A stretch of DNA of 38,776 nucleotides from Acetobacteraceae bacterium (lineage in GTDB: Bacteria > Pseudomonadota > Alphaproteobacteria > Acetobacterales > Acetobacteraceae), in assembly GCA_020848935.1 (NCBI GenBank), contig JADLHF010000230.1, positions 1 to 38,776 of the forward strand, read 5' to 3'. A model generated the notes under the pieces. The model saw only the letters and a program-made list of their open reading frames with translations. It searched no databases and was not told the DNA's origin. Each line of letters opens with the position of its first letter. Position 1 is the first letter of the stretch. The position numbers and the translations under genes were made by a program. Of the stretch, positions 9,562-17,949 are shown piece after piece.

Positions 9562-9590
9562 GTTTTATCTAACTGTTCCGGCCGCGCCAA
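9562..9590 (-). promoter_or_regulatory. candidate promoter for a leaderless message
   Basis: On the minus strand TTGGCG (9590-9585), 17 nt, TAAAAC (9567-9562), each four of six to the sigma70 consensus. Seven nucleotides separate the -10 box from the A of the ATG at 9554, so transcription could begin at the start codon. Pattern-based only. Confidence 0.4.
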
Positions 9591-9607
9591 GGGGAATCTC
9601 GGCGGGA

Positions 9608-10168
9608 TCAGGATGGCCTGGCGTGATCGGTTTTCAGCCGGGCGTAGAGCATGTCGTCGCGCCAGTGGCTGTCGACGCGGAGGTTTTCGCGTTGCGGGGG
9701 TTGGCAGCGGAAGCCGAGTTTTTCGGCAAGGCTGCGCGAGGCGGTGTTGTCGGGGTCGATGAAGGCGCGGATGCGGCGGAGGTCGCGGACGGCGAAGCAG
9801 AAATCGAGCAGGGCGGCGACGGATTCGGTGGCGATCCCCTGGCGGTGGTAGGCGGGATGGATGAGGTAGCCGATATCCGCGGTTCGGCTGTGGGGGTTGG
9901 CGTTGTGGTAGTTGACCATGCCGAGGCAGCGGTCCGACGCGGCATCGGCGACGGCCCAGAAGCGGTGGCGGGAGGGGGTGGCGGTGGCGCAGCGGCGCAA
10001 TTCGCGGGCGGTTTCGTGGCGGTTGGCGTGGGGGCCGTGGTTCCAGAAGCGCATGGCGCCGGGGTCGGCGTAGCATTCATGCATTGCGTCGGTGTCGCCG
10101 GCGCGGAACGGGCGCAGGCGAAGGCGGGGGGTGGCGAGGGTTGGGTGGGGGATGGGGGGTTGGGGCAT
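9608..10168 (-). CDS. GNAT-family N-acetyltransferase (RimJ/RimL-like)
   Basis: A 186-residue acetyl-CoA-dependent acetyltransferase of the Acetyltransf_3 type. The family opening LATPRLRLRPFRAGDTDAM, the ADIGYLIHPAYHRQGIATE acetyl-CoA loop (Q/R-x-x-G-x-A form) and the late DPDNTASRSLAEKLGF motif are all present. Such proteins acetylate ribosomal protein N-termini or small amines; the substrate is unknown here. The start at ATG 10168 is set by homology, because no ribosome binding site is clear. It is divergent from the sugar importer and lies 53 bp upstream of the basic protein gene. Confidence 0.9.
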   Translation of the reverse strand: MPQPPIPHPTLATPRLRLRPFRAGDTDAMHECYADPGAMRFWNHGPHANRHETARELRRCATATPSRHRFWAVADAASDRCLGMVNYHNANPHSRTADIGYLIHPAYHRQGIATESVAALLDFCFAVRDLRRIRAFIDPDNTASRSLAEKLGFRCQPPQRENLRVDSHWRDDMLYARLKTDHARPS

Positions 10169-10204
10169 GGGGGCTGTTGGACCGGCACTTGTGGCGACGT
10201 TCTC

Positions 10205-10233
10205 TTGAACCACCGCGTACAGGGGCATAGCGT
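10205..10233 (+). promoter_or_regulatory. weak promoter candidate for the sugar importer operon
   Basis: TTGAAC (10205-10210), 17 nt, TAGCGT (10228-10233). The -35 is good and the -10 poor. It lies in the 157-bp spacer between the divergent acetyltransferase and binding-protein genes, about 90 bp before the latter. Confidence 0.25.
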
Positions 10234-10325
10234 TATCGCCAAGAACCGGGTCGGCAGCAGTCAAGACCGACCGATGACATTCCCGGCATAGGGGAAACCC
10301 TGGGGAAAACAAGAGGGAGAGTGCC

Positions 10326-11690
10326 ATGCGGCGGATATCGAACGGCAAATTGATCGTCGCGCGGCGGCAGTTCCTGGAGACCCTGGCGGCGGCCGGACTT
10401 GTTGCCGGCAGCCTGCCGTCATCGCTGCGGGCACAGGAAGCGCCGTGGGCGATGCGCCCGGCCGGCAACCCCAAGAGCGTCAATTTTGTCGTCTGGCAGT
10501 ACGGCAAGATCTACGAACAGATCGCCAGGCAGTTCGAGAGCGACTGGGGCGTGCATGTCGATCAACTGATCGAGCCGAATGTCGAGCCGCAGGTTGCGAA
10601 ATTGACCGCGATGTATGCCGCGGGCGACGAGGTGGATGTGTCGCAATCGCCGATCCAATACCTGGCGAACTATATCGACCAGGGGATTGCCGAGCCGATC
10701 GACGGGCTGCCGGGCGTGGAGCAGTACATCCGCGACTTCACGCCATTCACCAGGGCGATTGCCCAGCGCGGCGGCAAGACGTGGGGATTGCCGTATTTCT
10801 CCACCATCTGGGTGTTCATGTACAACGACGAACTTCTCGGCAAGGCCGGGTTCCAGGGCGCACCGTTCAGGAGCTATCCGGAGCTGCTGGAGCAGAGCCG
10901 CAAGGCCAAGAAGGACGGGGTGAGCCGGTATCCGATCCTGTGGGTGGCGGGCGCGGGGTTCGAGCAACTGCCGGCGACCTGGTTCAGCATGACGCACAAC
11001 CGGGGCGGGGCGATCTTCGACCAGCAGCTGGAACCGCAGCTGGGGCCGGGCTCGATCGCGCGCGAGACGTTGAAATGGTGGCAGAACACCTTCAAGGAGG
11101 AGCTGGCGGACCCCAATTCGCTCAATGTCCGCTTCATTCCGGCGGTGAAGGCCTTCAACGCCGGCCAGCACATCTATCTCGGCACGCTGCACCATTACTA
11201 TATCAGCCTGGTCAACGACGCCGCGAATTCGCCGATCGCCGGCAAGGGGCGCGTGCTCGGCCATCCCGGTGACGGCAAGACCATCGGCTATACCATGCTC
11301 TACATCCTGACCAGCGCCACCAAGAACAAGGAATGGGCGTGGAAGCTGCTGCAGTATCTCGGCGGCCGGACCAAGGACGGGCAGTATACCCAGGCCAACC
11401 GCCTGGCGACCGACGCCATGCTGGGCAGCGGCTATCAATCGGTGATGGACAGCGACCTGCTGCGGCAGGGATGGTCGAAATGGGCCGACGTGCCGACGGT
11501 CCTGGATGCCTGGAAGCGCGCATCCAACTTTGCCGACGTGGTGCCGGCGGTTTCGCAGAAATGGTACCCGCGCTGGAGCGACGCGATCAACGTGGAGTTG
11601 ACGTCCTGCCTGCAGGGCAAGAACAGCGCCGATGTCGCCTGCGACAACATGATCGCGCATGTCAGGAGTGCCAAGGCCGCGGTTCGATGA
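10326..11690 (+). CDS. sugar ABC transporter substrate-binding protein
   Basis: A 454-residue extracellular solute-binding protein of family 1 (MalE/UgpB type), the capture component of a CUT1 importer. The N-terminus has a twin-arginine-like signal (RRQFLETLAAAGLVAG, about 13-28) with probable cleavage after LRA (residue 36), so Tat export is likely. The body shows family features such as GLPYFSTIWVFMYNDELLGKAG and an aromatic-rich ligand region. A strong ribosome binding site GGGAG (10315-10319) precedes ATG 10326. It is followed 13 bp later by two permease genes. The ligand is unknown; sugars or polyols are typical. Confidence 0.93.
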   Translation: MRRISNGKLIVARRQFLETLAAAGLVAGSLPSSLRAQEAPWAMRPAGNPKSVNFVVWQYGKIYEQIARQFESDWGVHVDQLIEPNVEPQVAKLTAMYAAGDEVDVSQSPIQYLANYIDQGIAEPIDGLPGVEQYIRDFTPFTRAIAQRGGKTWGLPYFSTIWVFMYNDELLGKAGFQGAPFRSYPELLEQSRKAKKDGVSRYPILWVAGAGFEQLPATWFSMTHNRGGAIFDQQLEPQLGPGSIARETLKWWQNTFKEELADPNSLNVRFIPAVKAFNAGQHIYLGTLHHYYISLVNDAANSPIAGKGRVLGHPGDGKTIGYTMLYILTSATKNKEWAWKLLQYLGGRTKDGQYTQANRLATDAMLGSGYQSVMDSDLLRQGWSKWADVPTVLDAWKRASNFADVVPAVSQKWYPRWSDAINVELTSCLQGKNSADVACDNMIAHVRSAKAAVR

Positions 11691-11703
11691 CGGCAGCGCG
11701 GCG

Positions 11704-12633
11704 ATGAGGGCGGCGGCGGCGACCGGCCGGAAAGCCTTCCGCCGGGAGTTGCCGCTGGGCCGGCTGGCGGTGGCGATGAACGCCCCGACGCTGCTGTGCC
11801 TGACGCTGGTGCTGGCGTACCCGATTTTCTATGCCGGCTATCTGTCGTTTCACAAGGTCAGCATTCGCGAATTGCGGTCGGGGGAATACCCGTTCGTCGG
11901 GCTGGAGAATTTCCAGCGCCTGTTCGCCGACGACCTGTTCTGGCTGTCGCTGGGGAACACGTTCGCCTTCGTGTTCGCGACGGTGACGCTGGAGGTTCTG
12001 ATCGGGCTGGCGGTCGCGCTGATCATCAATGAAAAGCGGGTCTGGCTGACGCGGATAACGCGGCTGCTGGTCCTGGTTCCCTGGGCGGTGCCGCCGATCG
12101 TCAACGGCTTGCTGTGGGCGTTCATCTTCAACACGCAGTTCGGCTATCTGAACCGGGTTCTGTTCCAGCTTGGCCTGGTCGATGCCCAGGTCAACTGGCT
12201 GGGCAGTTCGAACTTCGCGCTGTTTGCCGTTGTCATTGCCTATGTCTGGCGGACGACGCCGTTCAACATCCTGTTGTACGATGCGGCGCTGCAAGGCATT
12301 CCGCGGCATCTCTACGAGGCGGCGGAGATCGACGGGGCGACGGGGTGGCAGGCGTTCTGGCACATCACCCTGCCGCTGCTGCGCCCGGTGCTGGCGGTGA
12401 CGCTGGTGTTGCGCACCACCTTCGCGTTCATGGTGTTCGACGAGATCCTGGCGATCACCAATGGCGGGCCGGGCAACGATACCTGGGTGGCGGCGTGGTA
12501 TACCTACAAGATGTCGTTCCAGCCGCCGTTCAATGTGGGGCTTGGCGCGGCCTCGGCCTATGTGCTGGCGCTTGTCATCGGGGTGATCGCCATCTTCTAT
12601 GTGCGCGTGCTGTACCGGCGGGTGGAGCACTGA
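11704..12633 (+). CDS. sugar ABC transporter permease 1 (MalF/UgpA type)
   Basis: A 309-residue inner-membrane protein with about six membrane segments. The binding-protein-dependent transport signature (EAA loop) reads EAAEIDGATGWQAFWHITLP, through which the permease contacts its ATPase. The N-terminal segment TLLCLTLVLAYPIFYAGYLSF is typical of the MalF-like subunit. ATG 11704 lies 13 bp after the binding-protein stop; an upstream in-frame ATG at 11659 would overlap that gene and looks unlikely. It forms a heterodimer with the next gene product. Confidence 0.93.
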   Translation: MRAAAATGRKAFRRELPLGRLAVAMNAPTLLCLTLVLAYPIFYAGYLSFHKVSIRELRSGEYPFVGLENFQRLFADDLFWLSLGNTFAFVFATVTLEVLIGLAVALIINEKRVWLTRITRLLVLVPWAVPPIVNGLLWAFIFNTQFGYLNRVLFQLGLVDAQVNWLGSSNFALFAVVIAYVWRTTPFNILLYDAALQGIPRHLYEAAEIDGATGWQAFWHITLPLLRPVLAVTLVLRTTFAFMVFDEILAITNGGPGNDTWVAAWYTYKMSFQPPFNVGLGAASAYVLALVIGVIAIFYVRVLYRRVEH

Positions 12634-12634
12634 G

Positions 12635-13522
12635 ATGCGCCGTCTTTCGTGGCGACGACGCCTGTTGCTGAATGCGTTGAATATCCTGGCGCTGTGCTTC
12701 CTGGTCCTGCCGCTGCTGCCGGTGGTGCTGGGGAGCCTGCAATCGGAGAAGACGATCCAGCAGGATGTGCATGCGCTGATCCCCGACCAGTTCACCCTGG
12801 CGAATTTCAGGCTGATCCTGTCCGGCGGGAAAGACAAGGGTTTGATCTTCGATCAGATTTCCTATCTTCCGGCCAGCATCGAGCAGTTCCCGAATGCTTT
12901 CCTGAACAGTGTGATCGTGGCCAGCAGCGTGACGTTGATCACGTTGGCGATCAGTGCGTTGTCGGCGTACACGATTGCGCGGATGAACCTGCGTTGGACA
13001 CGCGCGTTGCTGCAGACGAGCATCTTCAGCCGGATGGTGCCGCTGATCGTGCTGATGGTACCGCTTTATGTGCTGTTCCGGGGGTTCGGGCTGCTGAACT
13101 CCCTGGGCGGGATCGTGCTGGCGGAGGTGGGGTTCCTGTTGCCCTATGCGATCCTGATCCTGACGCCGTATTTTGCCTCGCTGCCGGTGGAGTTGGAGGA
13201 GGCGGCGCGGCTGGACGGGTGTTCGCGGTTCGGGGCGCTGGTGCGGATTGTGCTGCCGCTGACGCGCCCGGCATTGGCGTCGTGCGGGGTGATCATGTTC
13301 ATCATCTCGTGGCACGAATTGCTGATTCCGCTGATCCTGACCAACAAGCCGGCATTCATGACCGTTCCGGTGGTGTTGGCGGGCCTGGTCTCGGATTTTT
13401 TCGTCTTCTATACGTTGCTGATGGCGCTGTGCCTGATCGGGTTGTTGCCGACCGTGGTGCTGGTCCTGGTGTTGCAGAAGTATATCGTGGCGGGGCTGAC
13501 GGCCGGGGCGGTGAAGGGGTGA
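12635..13522 (+). CDS. sugar ABC transporter permease 2 (MalG/UgpE type)
   Basis: A 295-residue six-segment membrane protein, partner of the preceding permease. The EAA loop is EEAARLDGCSRFGALVRIVLP. Features of MalG-like proteins are the LNSVIVASSVTLITLAISAL helix and the R-M-V-P-L-I-V-L region after it. It starts 1 bp after the stop of permease 1, with GGTGGAG (12621-12627) as ribosome binding site. No ATP-binding subunit gene follows, so the ATPase must be encoded elsewhere or shared. Downstream is a long hairpin and a convergent tRNA gene. Confidence 0.93.
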   Translation: MRRLSWRRRLLLNALNILALCFLVLPLLPVVLGSLQSEKTIQQDVHALIPDQFTLANFRLILSGGKDKGLIFDQISYLPASIEQFPNAFLNSVIVASSVTLITLAISALSAYTIARMNLRWTRALLQTSIFSRMVPLIVLMVPLYVLFRGFGLLNSLGGIVLAEVGFLLPYAILILTPYFASLPVELEEAARLDGCSRFGALVRIVLPLTRPALASCGVIMFIISWHELLIPLILTNKPAFMTVPVVLAGLVSDFFVFYTLLMALCLIGLLPTVVLVLVLQKYIVAGLTAGAVKG

Positions 13523-13542
13523 ACAGGAGTGCAGCCGTGACA

Positions 13543-13606
13543 CCGGCCGGACTCCGACTGCCGACGGGCCTTGGAACCCTGGCCGCGCATTCGGAGTCCG
13601 GGCCGG
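13543..13606. terminator. long inverted repeat after the importer operon
   Basis: CCGGCCGGACTCCGA (13543-13557) pairs with TCGGAGTCCGGGCCGG (13591-13606): 15 bp with one bulged G, and a 33-nt loop. It lies between the permease stop and the convergent tRNA-Leu. It could end both transcripts, but no T run is seen. Confidence 0.4.
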
Positions 13607-13646
13607 CCATGTTGCCGGCGGGGCTGGCCCGGTTGGCGGGCATCAC

Positions 13647-13732
13647 TGGTGCGGTCGAGAAGACTCGAACTTCCACGGGGTTTCCCCCACAAGCACCTCA
13701 AGCTTGCGCGTCTACCATTCCGCCACGACCGC
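13647..13732 (-). tRNA. tRNA-Leu(GAG)
   Basis: An 86-nt class II tRNA with encoded CCA. The acceptor stem GCGGTCG pairs with CGACCGC, the discriminator is A, and the anticodon arm CAAGC-TTGAGGT-GCTTG gives anticodon GAG (reads CUC/CUU leucine codons). A long variable arm (GTGGGGGAAACCCCGT region) is as in tRNALeu, and the T arm contains GTTCGAGTC. A promoter candidate lies directly upstream on the same strand. Confidence 0.97.
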
Positions 13733-13748
13733 ATCGTGAAGGCAGGGG

Positions 13749-13777
13749 CGTATAGCCGATGAATGCGGAGGCATCAA
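13749..13777 (-). promoter_or_regulatory. candidate tRNA-Leu promoter
   Basis: Minus strand TTGATG (13777-13772), 17 nt, TATACG (13754-13749). The predicted start is about 10 nt before the tRNA 5' end. The -35 box overlaps the lipB start codon on the other strand. Confidence 0.55.
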
Positions 13778-14436
13778 TGACCGAGCTTGGGGTGGCGGCT
13801 GTGGCGTGGCGGGTGGAGCCGGGGTTGCTGGACTATCCCGCGGCGCTGGCGGCGATGCAGGCGCGGGTGGCGGCGATCCGGGCGGGGACGGAAGGCGAGT
13901 TGGTGTGGCTGGTGGAGCATCCGCCGCTGTACACCGCCGGCACCTCGGCCGATCCGGCGGATTTGCAGGCGCCGGGGCGGTTTCCGACCTATGACGCCGG
14001 GCGGGGTGGGCAGTGGACCTATCACGGGCCCGGACAGCGCACCGCGTATGTGATGCTGGACCTGAACCGGGCGCATGGCATGGCGGGGGCGCGGGACGTG
14101 CGCAGCTATGTCGCCGCCCTGGAGGAATGGATGATCCGGGCGCTGGGGCGGTTCGGCGTGCGCGGGGAGCGGCGGGCGGGGCGGGTGGGCATCTGGGTGG
14201 CAATGCGCGATGGCAGCGAGGCGAAGATCGGGGCGATCGGGGTGCGGGTGACGCGCTGGGTGAGCTGGCACGGGATTGCGCTGAACGTGGCGCCGGAGCT
14301 GGAGCATTTCGCGGGGATCGTGCCGTGCGGAATTCGCGGGCATGGGGTGACGAGCCTGGCCGATCTCGGGGTGGTGGCGTCGATGGGGGAAGTGGATGCG
14401 GCGTTGAGGGCGGCTTGGGAGGAAGTGTTCAGGTAA
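13777..14436 (+). CDS. lipB: lipoyl(octanoyl) transferase LipB
   Basis: A 219-residue enzyme that moves octanoate from acyl carrier protein to lipoyl domains of 2-oxoacid dehydrogenases and the glycine cleavage system. The catalytic pair is visible: K150 in [12 protein letters not shown] and C184 in [14 protein letters not shown]. The motifs EHPPLYTAG and [11 protein letters not shown] are also present. ATG 13777 has GGAGG (13767-13771) 5 nt upstream, so I prefer it to ATG 13759. lipA is not in the window. The TAA stop abuts repeat copy 2. Confidence 0.96.
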   Translation: MTELGVAAVAWRVEPGLLDYPAALAAMQARVAAIRAGTEGELVWLVEHPPLYTAGTSADPADLQAPGRFPTYDAGRGGQWTYHGPGQRTAYVMLDLNRAHGMAGARDVRSYVAALEEWMIRALGRFGVRGERRAGRVGIWVAMRDGSEAKIGAIGVRVTRWVSWHGIALNVAPELEHFAGIVPCGIRGHGVTSLADLGVVASMGEVDAALRAAWEEVFR

Positions 14437-14559
14437 GGAAGGATCTTCTTTTTCTGAAGAAAAAGAAGCAAAAAGACTTTTTATTCATTAGGGATTTTGA
14501 TAATTTTCTTAATGAATGAAAGTTTTTTGGTTCTTTTTTTCAAAAAAGAACTGCTTCCT
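14436..14559. repeat. AT-rich double-hairpin dispersed repeat, copy 2
   Basis: Left hairpin 14445-14468 (identical to copy 1) and right hairpin 14530-14551 (identical), edged by AGGAAG (14436-14441) and CTTCCT (14554-14559). The core is 14483-14517; within it ATTCATTA (14483-14490) pairs perfectly with TAATGAAT (14510-14517). The element fills the whole gap between the lipB stop and the ATP12 stop, touching both stop codons. Confidence 0.93.
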
Positions 14560-15259
14560 ACGCCAGCGCGAGATACCGCGCCATGAGGGCGATCTCGGCG
14601 GCGACGCGGGCGCGGCGTTCCGCGCTTTCCCATTCGACGCCCCAGATTTCGCTTTGGAACAGCTCGTCGAGCTGGGCGGCGCGGGTGGCGGTGGCGGCGT
14701 CCAGCGCGCCTTCGGCCAGGGCGAGGCCGAGCACCAGGCTGCCGGTGGCGGGCACGACGATGCCCAGCGCGGCCAGGGCGGGGATGGGCAGGGCGGCGAC
14801 GGCGGCGGCCAGGCGGGCGAGGGATTCGGCGGGCTGGGGGCGGTGCATGACGCCGGTGGTGACCAGGAGGCGGGCGCCGTAGCGGGTTTCGGCCCAGTCG
14901 AGCCAGGGCTGCCATTGTTCGGCCTGGCGCTGGACCAGGGCGTCTGGCTCGTCGGCGCGGTAGCAGAGCAGGTCGCTTTCGGCGTAGCGGGCAATTTCGA
15001 GGGCGACGGCCTGGGCTTGGGGGGCGACGCGTTCCTGGGCGGTGCCGGCGATGCGGGTGAGCGGGGTGTCGGCGAAGGACATCTCGCCGCCGCGGGCGCC
15101 GCCGGCGCGCTGCCATTCCGCGGCGATGGCATTGGCCAGCGCGGGGGTGGCGAGCAGCAGGGGGGCGCCGCCGGGCAGGCGCATCGGCTTGCCGTCGAGC
15201 AGGACGTGCCAGGCGTCGCCGGCCGGGGCGGCGGTGGCGGTGTCCCAGAAGCGTTTCAT
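14558..15259 (-). CDS. ATP12-family F1-ATPase assembly chaperone
   Basis: A 233-residue protein of the ATP12 family, which in mitochondria and alphaproteobacteria helps the F1 alpha subunit assemble. Family features are the opening KRFWDTATAAP, HVLLDGKPMRLPG, the LTRIAGTAQERV segment and SDLLCYRADEPDALVQRQ. ATG 15259 is chosen by homology, with AAGG about 11 nt upstream; a TTG at 15292 overlapping the AsmA stop would add 11 residues. It lies downstream of the AsmA gene in the same direction and may be co-transcribed with it. Confidence 0.92.
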   Translation of the reverse strand: MKRFWDTATAAPAGDAWHVLLDGKPMRLPGGAPLLLATPALANAIAAEWQRAGGARGGEMSFADTPLTRIAGTAQERVAPQAQAVALEIARYAESDLLCYRADEPDALVQRQAEQWQPWLDWAETRYGARLLVTTGVMHRPQPAESLARLAAAVAALPIPALAALGIVVPATGSLVLGLALAEGALDAATATRAAQLDELFQSEIWGVEWESAERRARVAAEIALMARYLALA

Positions 15260-15288
15260 GCGGGGGTGGGCCTTGTCATGGCGGGATG

Positions 15289-17901
15289 TCAACGCTGGGT
15301 GGGGCGGTTGGGGACGACCAGGAAGGGGCGGGCGTCGCGGGCCGCCGGGGCGGGGCCGGGCCTGCCGGCGCGGGCCAGTTCGAGGGCCGGCAGGCAGTAA
15401 TCCGGTGCGTCCGGGCGCGCGATGGCCGCACCGCGGGCGGGGTCTGGCGTTTCGAGGGCCATGGTCGGGGCGGCGAAGCTGCCTTCGATGCGCGACGGGA
15501 CGCTGACCGCCTGGCCGGGGATGCGGATGGCCGAGCGCAGGCGCATGGCCAGTTGCTCGGTGGCGAGGTTGAAGCTGCCTTCGCCGTCGATCAGCACGCG
15601 GCCGCTTTCCAGCAGCAGGGTGCCGATGCGGGTCTGGCCCTGTTCGGCGTCGAAGCGGGCGGCGAAGCAGCGCAGGCGCGCCAGGGTGCCCATCTGGGTG
15701 GCCAGGTTCAGGGGCACGCGGGCGGCGCCCATGATGCCGGCCAGCGGGTCGAGCAGGACGCGGCTGTCGATGTCGCCCTCGACGATGGCAAGGCCCAGGC
15801 GGCCGGTGGCGGTGGCGGCCAGGGCGCGTGGGGAGTCGCCCTCGGCGGTGAGGTCGGCGTGGACTTCCAGCGCGCCGAACAGGTTGTCGCGGCGGGTGGA
15901 GCCGGCGAGCAGGGGCTGGATCGGCACGCCGGGGATGGCGGCGCGCAGGTGCATGGGCGTGCGCGGGTCGGCGGCGTCGATGTCCAGGCGCACCGAGGCC
16001 TGGCCGGCGGGCAGGTCGGCGATGACGGGGCCGAGGGTCATGCGGCCGTGGTCGAGGCGCAGGGGGGCGAGCAGCTTGCGGTAGGTGACGCCGACGGCGC
16101 GCAGCTCGTCCAGGGACAGGGTGAGGTCGGCATCGGCGCGCCGCAGCAGGTCCAGGCGCAGCTTGGCGGTCGGGATGATGCGGGTGTCGTCCCAGGCGGG
16201 TGGGCGGAACGGCGAGCGGTGTTCGATGATATCGATGGGGCCGAGCGACGGGCCGAGCGCCTCGCCCAGCGCGTCGGCGTCCAGCTTGGCGCCCTTGAGG
16301 CTGCCGCGCAGCGACCAGCGCGGGGTGTGGCCGAGCACGAGGTCGCCGGAGAGGTCGCCGTGCGGGGTGACGAGGCTGATCGCGCGCAGGCCCAGGCTGT
16401 CGGCGAAGCCGCTGGCGTCGCCGTCGTCCAGCCGGGCGGTGAGGGTGGTGTTGCGCAGGGCGGGCAGGCGGCGGCCGGCCAGGGGGGAAAGCAGGGCGAG
16501 GTCGCGCACCCGTGCGTCCAGCGCGAGGTCGAGGCCGCGGCGCTGGGCCAGGGCGGCGATGCTGCCCTTCAGGGTCAGCTTGGTGTCGCCCATCTCCAGC
16601 GCGACATCGACCGGGAAGGCGCCGACCGCGGCGGCGCGGTCGGGCAGCAGGGCGGCGAGGCCGCCGAGATTGGCCAGCAGGCGCACCGGCACGCCGTTCA
16701 GCGTGCCGAGCATTTCGGCGCGGGCGGATTGCTCCAGCGCCGGCACGGTGATCTCGACGGTATCCAGCTTGAGCCCGGGGACCCAGGCGGAGAAGTCCGA
16801 GGCGCCCATCTGGAGCCGGGCGCCGGCGATGTCGGGGAAGCCGGGGAAGTCGGTGGCCAGGGTGAGGAGGCTGGGACTTGCCGCGGTGGCGGCACGCGCG
16901 GGGGTTTGCGGGGTGATGCGAAGGCGGTCGGGGATGGTGGGAGCCGCGGAGAGGTGATCGGAGATGCGCGCGGTGAGGGAGACGGTGCGCATGACCGGCA
17001 GGCGATAGGGGATGATTTCGGAGAGGGTGGAGGTGTCGGCCACCCAGGCGTCGATCTTGAGCGCGTAGCCGGACAGGGCGAGCGGGTGTTCGATGCCGCC
17101 GGCGACGGTCAGCTTGGCGTCCTGGGTGTCAAGCGTGAGGCGCAGCGGCCAGGGGGTGGTGGCGGTGCGGTCGGCCAGCCGGGCGAGCGGACCGACCTGG
17201 CCGTTGACGTTGATCCGCTGGGTGCCGACGGCGAGGTCGGCAACCAGCGCCAGCAGGCCGCCGGCATCGGGTTCGGCGAGGGCGATGCGGCGCAGCGCGA
17301 TCGTGGTGGTGCCGCCGCTGCGGGCGTCGGTGAAGGTCAGCCGGCCGTCGCGGATGTGGATGGCCGGCGGCACGGCGAGGAGCGGGGCGGGGGGTGCATC
17401 GGGGGTGGGGGTTGTGGCGGCCGGGGGCGGGTTCTGCCAGTTGCCGCTGCCATCGGCGGCAATCTCCAGCGCAAGTTCGGGGCCGGAGACCACCACGCGC
17501 TGGATCTCGGTGCGCCCGAGCAGCAGGGCGTACAGCGACAGCTCGGCCTCGATCCGTGCGATGCGGGCGAGGTCGCGGGAGGGGTTGGCCAGGTTGGGGA
17601 TCACCACGTCGTCGATCGCCACGGTGGCGCCGAAATAGGAGACGATGGTGAGCGGGCCCTCGATGCGCACCTGGCGCCCGGTGGCGGCGCGCAGGGCGGC
17701 CAGGGCGTCGGCGTGCAGTTGCTCGGTGTCGATCAGGGCGCGGATCAGCCCGGCGGCGGCGGCGGCCAGGATGGCGAGGCCGAGCAGTCCGCCCAGCAGG
17801 ATGCGCAGCCAGGGCACCGGCGGCGGCGGGCGCTCGTGCAGATCGGCCAGAGGGAACGCCCCCTGGTTCGCCTGCTCGCTTCTGCTTCGCTGCCTTGCCA
17901 T
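15289..17901 (-). CDS. AsmA family protein
   Basis: An 870-residue envelope protein. A cytoplasmic N-tail (1-30) is followed by one membrane helix (about 31-53, WLRILLGGLLGLAILAAAAAG) and then a long periplasmic part rich in beta strands. The first periplasmic segment (GRQVRIEGPLTIVSYFGATVAIDDVVIPN) is the AsmA N-terminal motif, and the C-terminal ~200 residues carry the AsmA_2-like repeat. AsmA-like proteins are held to be bridge-type lipid carriers or outer-membrane assembly factors. It stands between the rluC-type gene and ATP12, with repeat copy 3 just upstream. The ribosome binding site is weak. Confidence 0.9.
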   Translation of the reverse strand: MARQRSRSEQANQGAFPLADLHERPPPPVPWLRILLGGLLGLAILAAAAAGLIRALIDTEQLHADALAALRAATGRQVRIEGPLTIVSYFGATVAIDDVVIPNLANPSRDLARIARIEAELSLYALLLGRTEIQRVVVSGPELALEIAADGSGNWQNPPPAATTPTPDAPPAPLLAVPPAIHIRDGRLTFTDARSGGTTTIALRRIALAEPDAGGLLALVADLAVGTQRINVNGQVGPLARLADRTATTPWPLRLTLDTQDAKLTVAGGIEHPLALSGYALKIDAWVADTSTLSEIIPYRLPVMRTVSLTARISDHLSAAPTIPDRLRITPQTPARAATAASPSLLTLATDFPGFPDIAGARLQMGASDFSAWVPGLKLDTVEITVPALEQSARAEMLGTLNGVPVRLLANLGGLAALLPDRAAAVGAFPVDVALEMGDTKLTLKGSIAALAQRRGLDLALDARVRDLALLSPLAGRRLPALRNTTLTARLDDGDASGFADSLGLRAISLVTPHGDLSGDLVLGHTPRWSLRGSLKGAKLDADALGEALGPSLGPIDIIEHRSPFRPPAWDDTRIIPTAKLRLDLLRRADADLTLSLDELRAVGVTYRKLLAPLRLDHGRMTLGPVIADLPAGQASVRLDIDAADPRTPMHLRAAIPGVPIQPLLAGSTRRDNLFGALEVHADLTAEGDSPRALAATATGRLGLAIVEGDIDSRVLLDPLAGIMGAARVPLNLATQMGTLARLRCFAARFDAEQGQTRIGTLLLESGRVLIDGEGSFNLATEQLAMRLRSAIRIPGQAVSVPSRIEGSFAAPTMALETPDPARGAAIARPDAPDYCLPALELARAGRPGPAPAARDARPFLVVPNRPTQR

Positions 17902-17949
17902 GGGTCAGAGTCTCGTGCTGGGCTGTGTCGGGTGGGTGGAACAAAAAGA

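Noticed and set aside
15287-15292. Consensus -35 box TTGACA (minus strand) before ATP12
   Set aside because: No -10-like hexamer lies 15-19 nt downstream.
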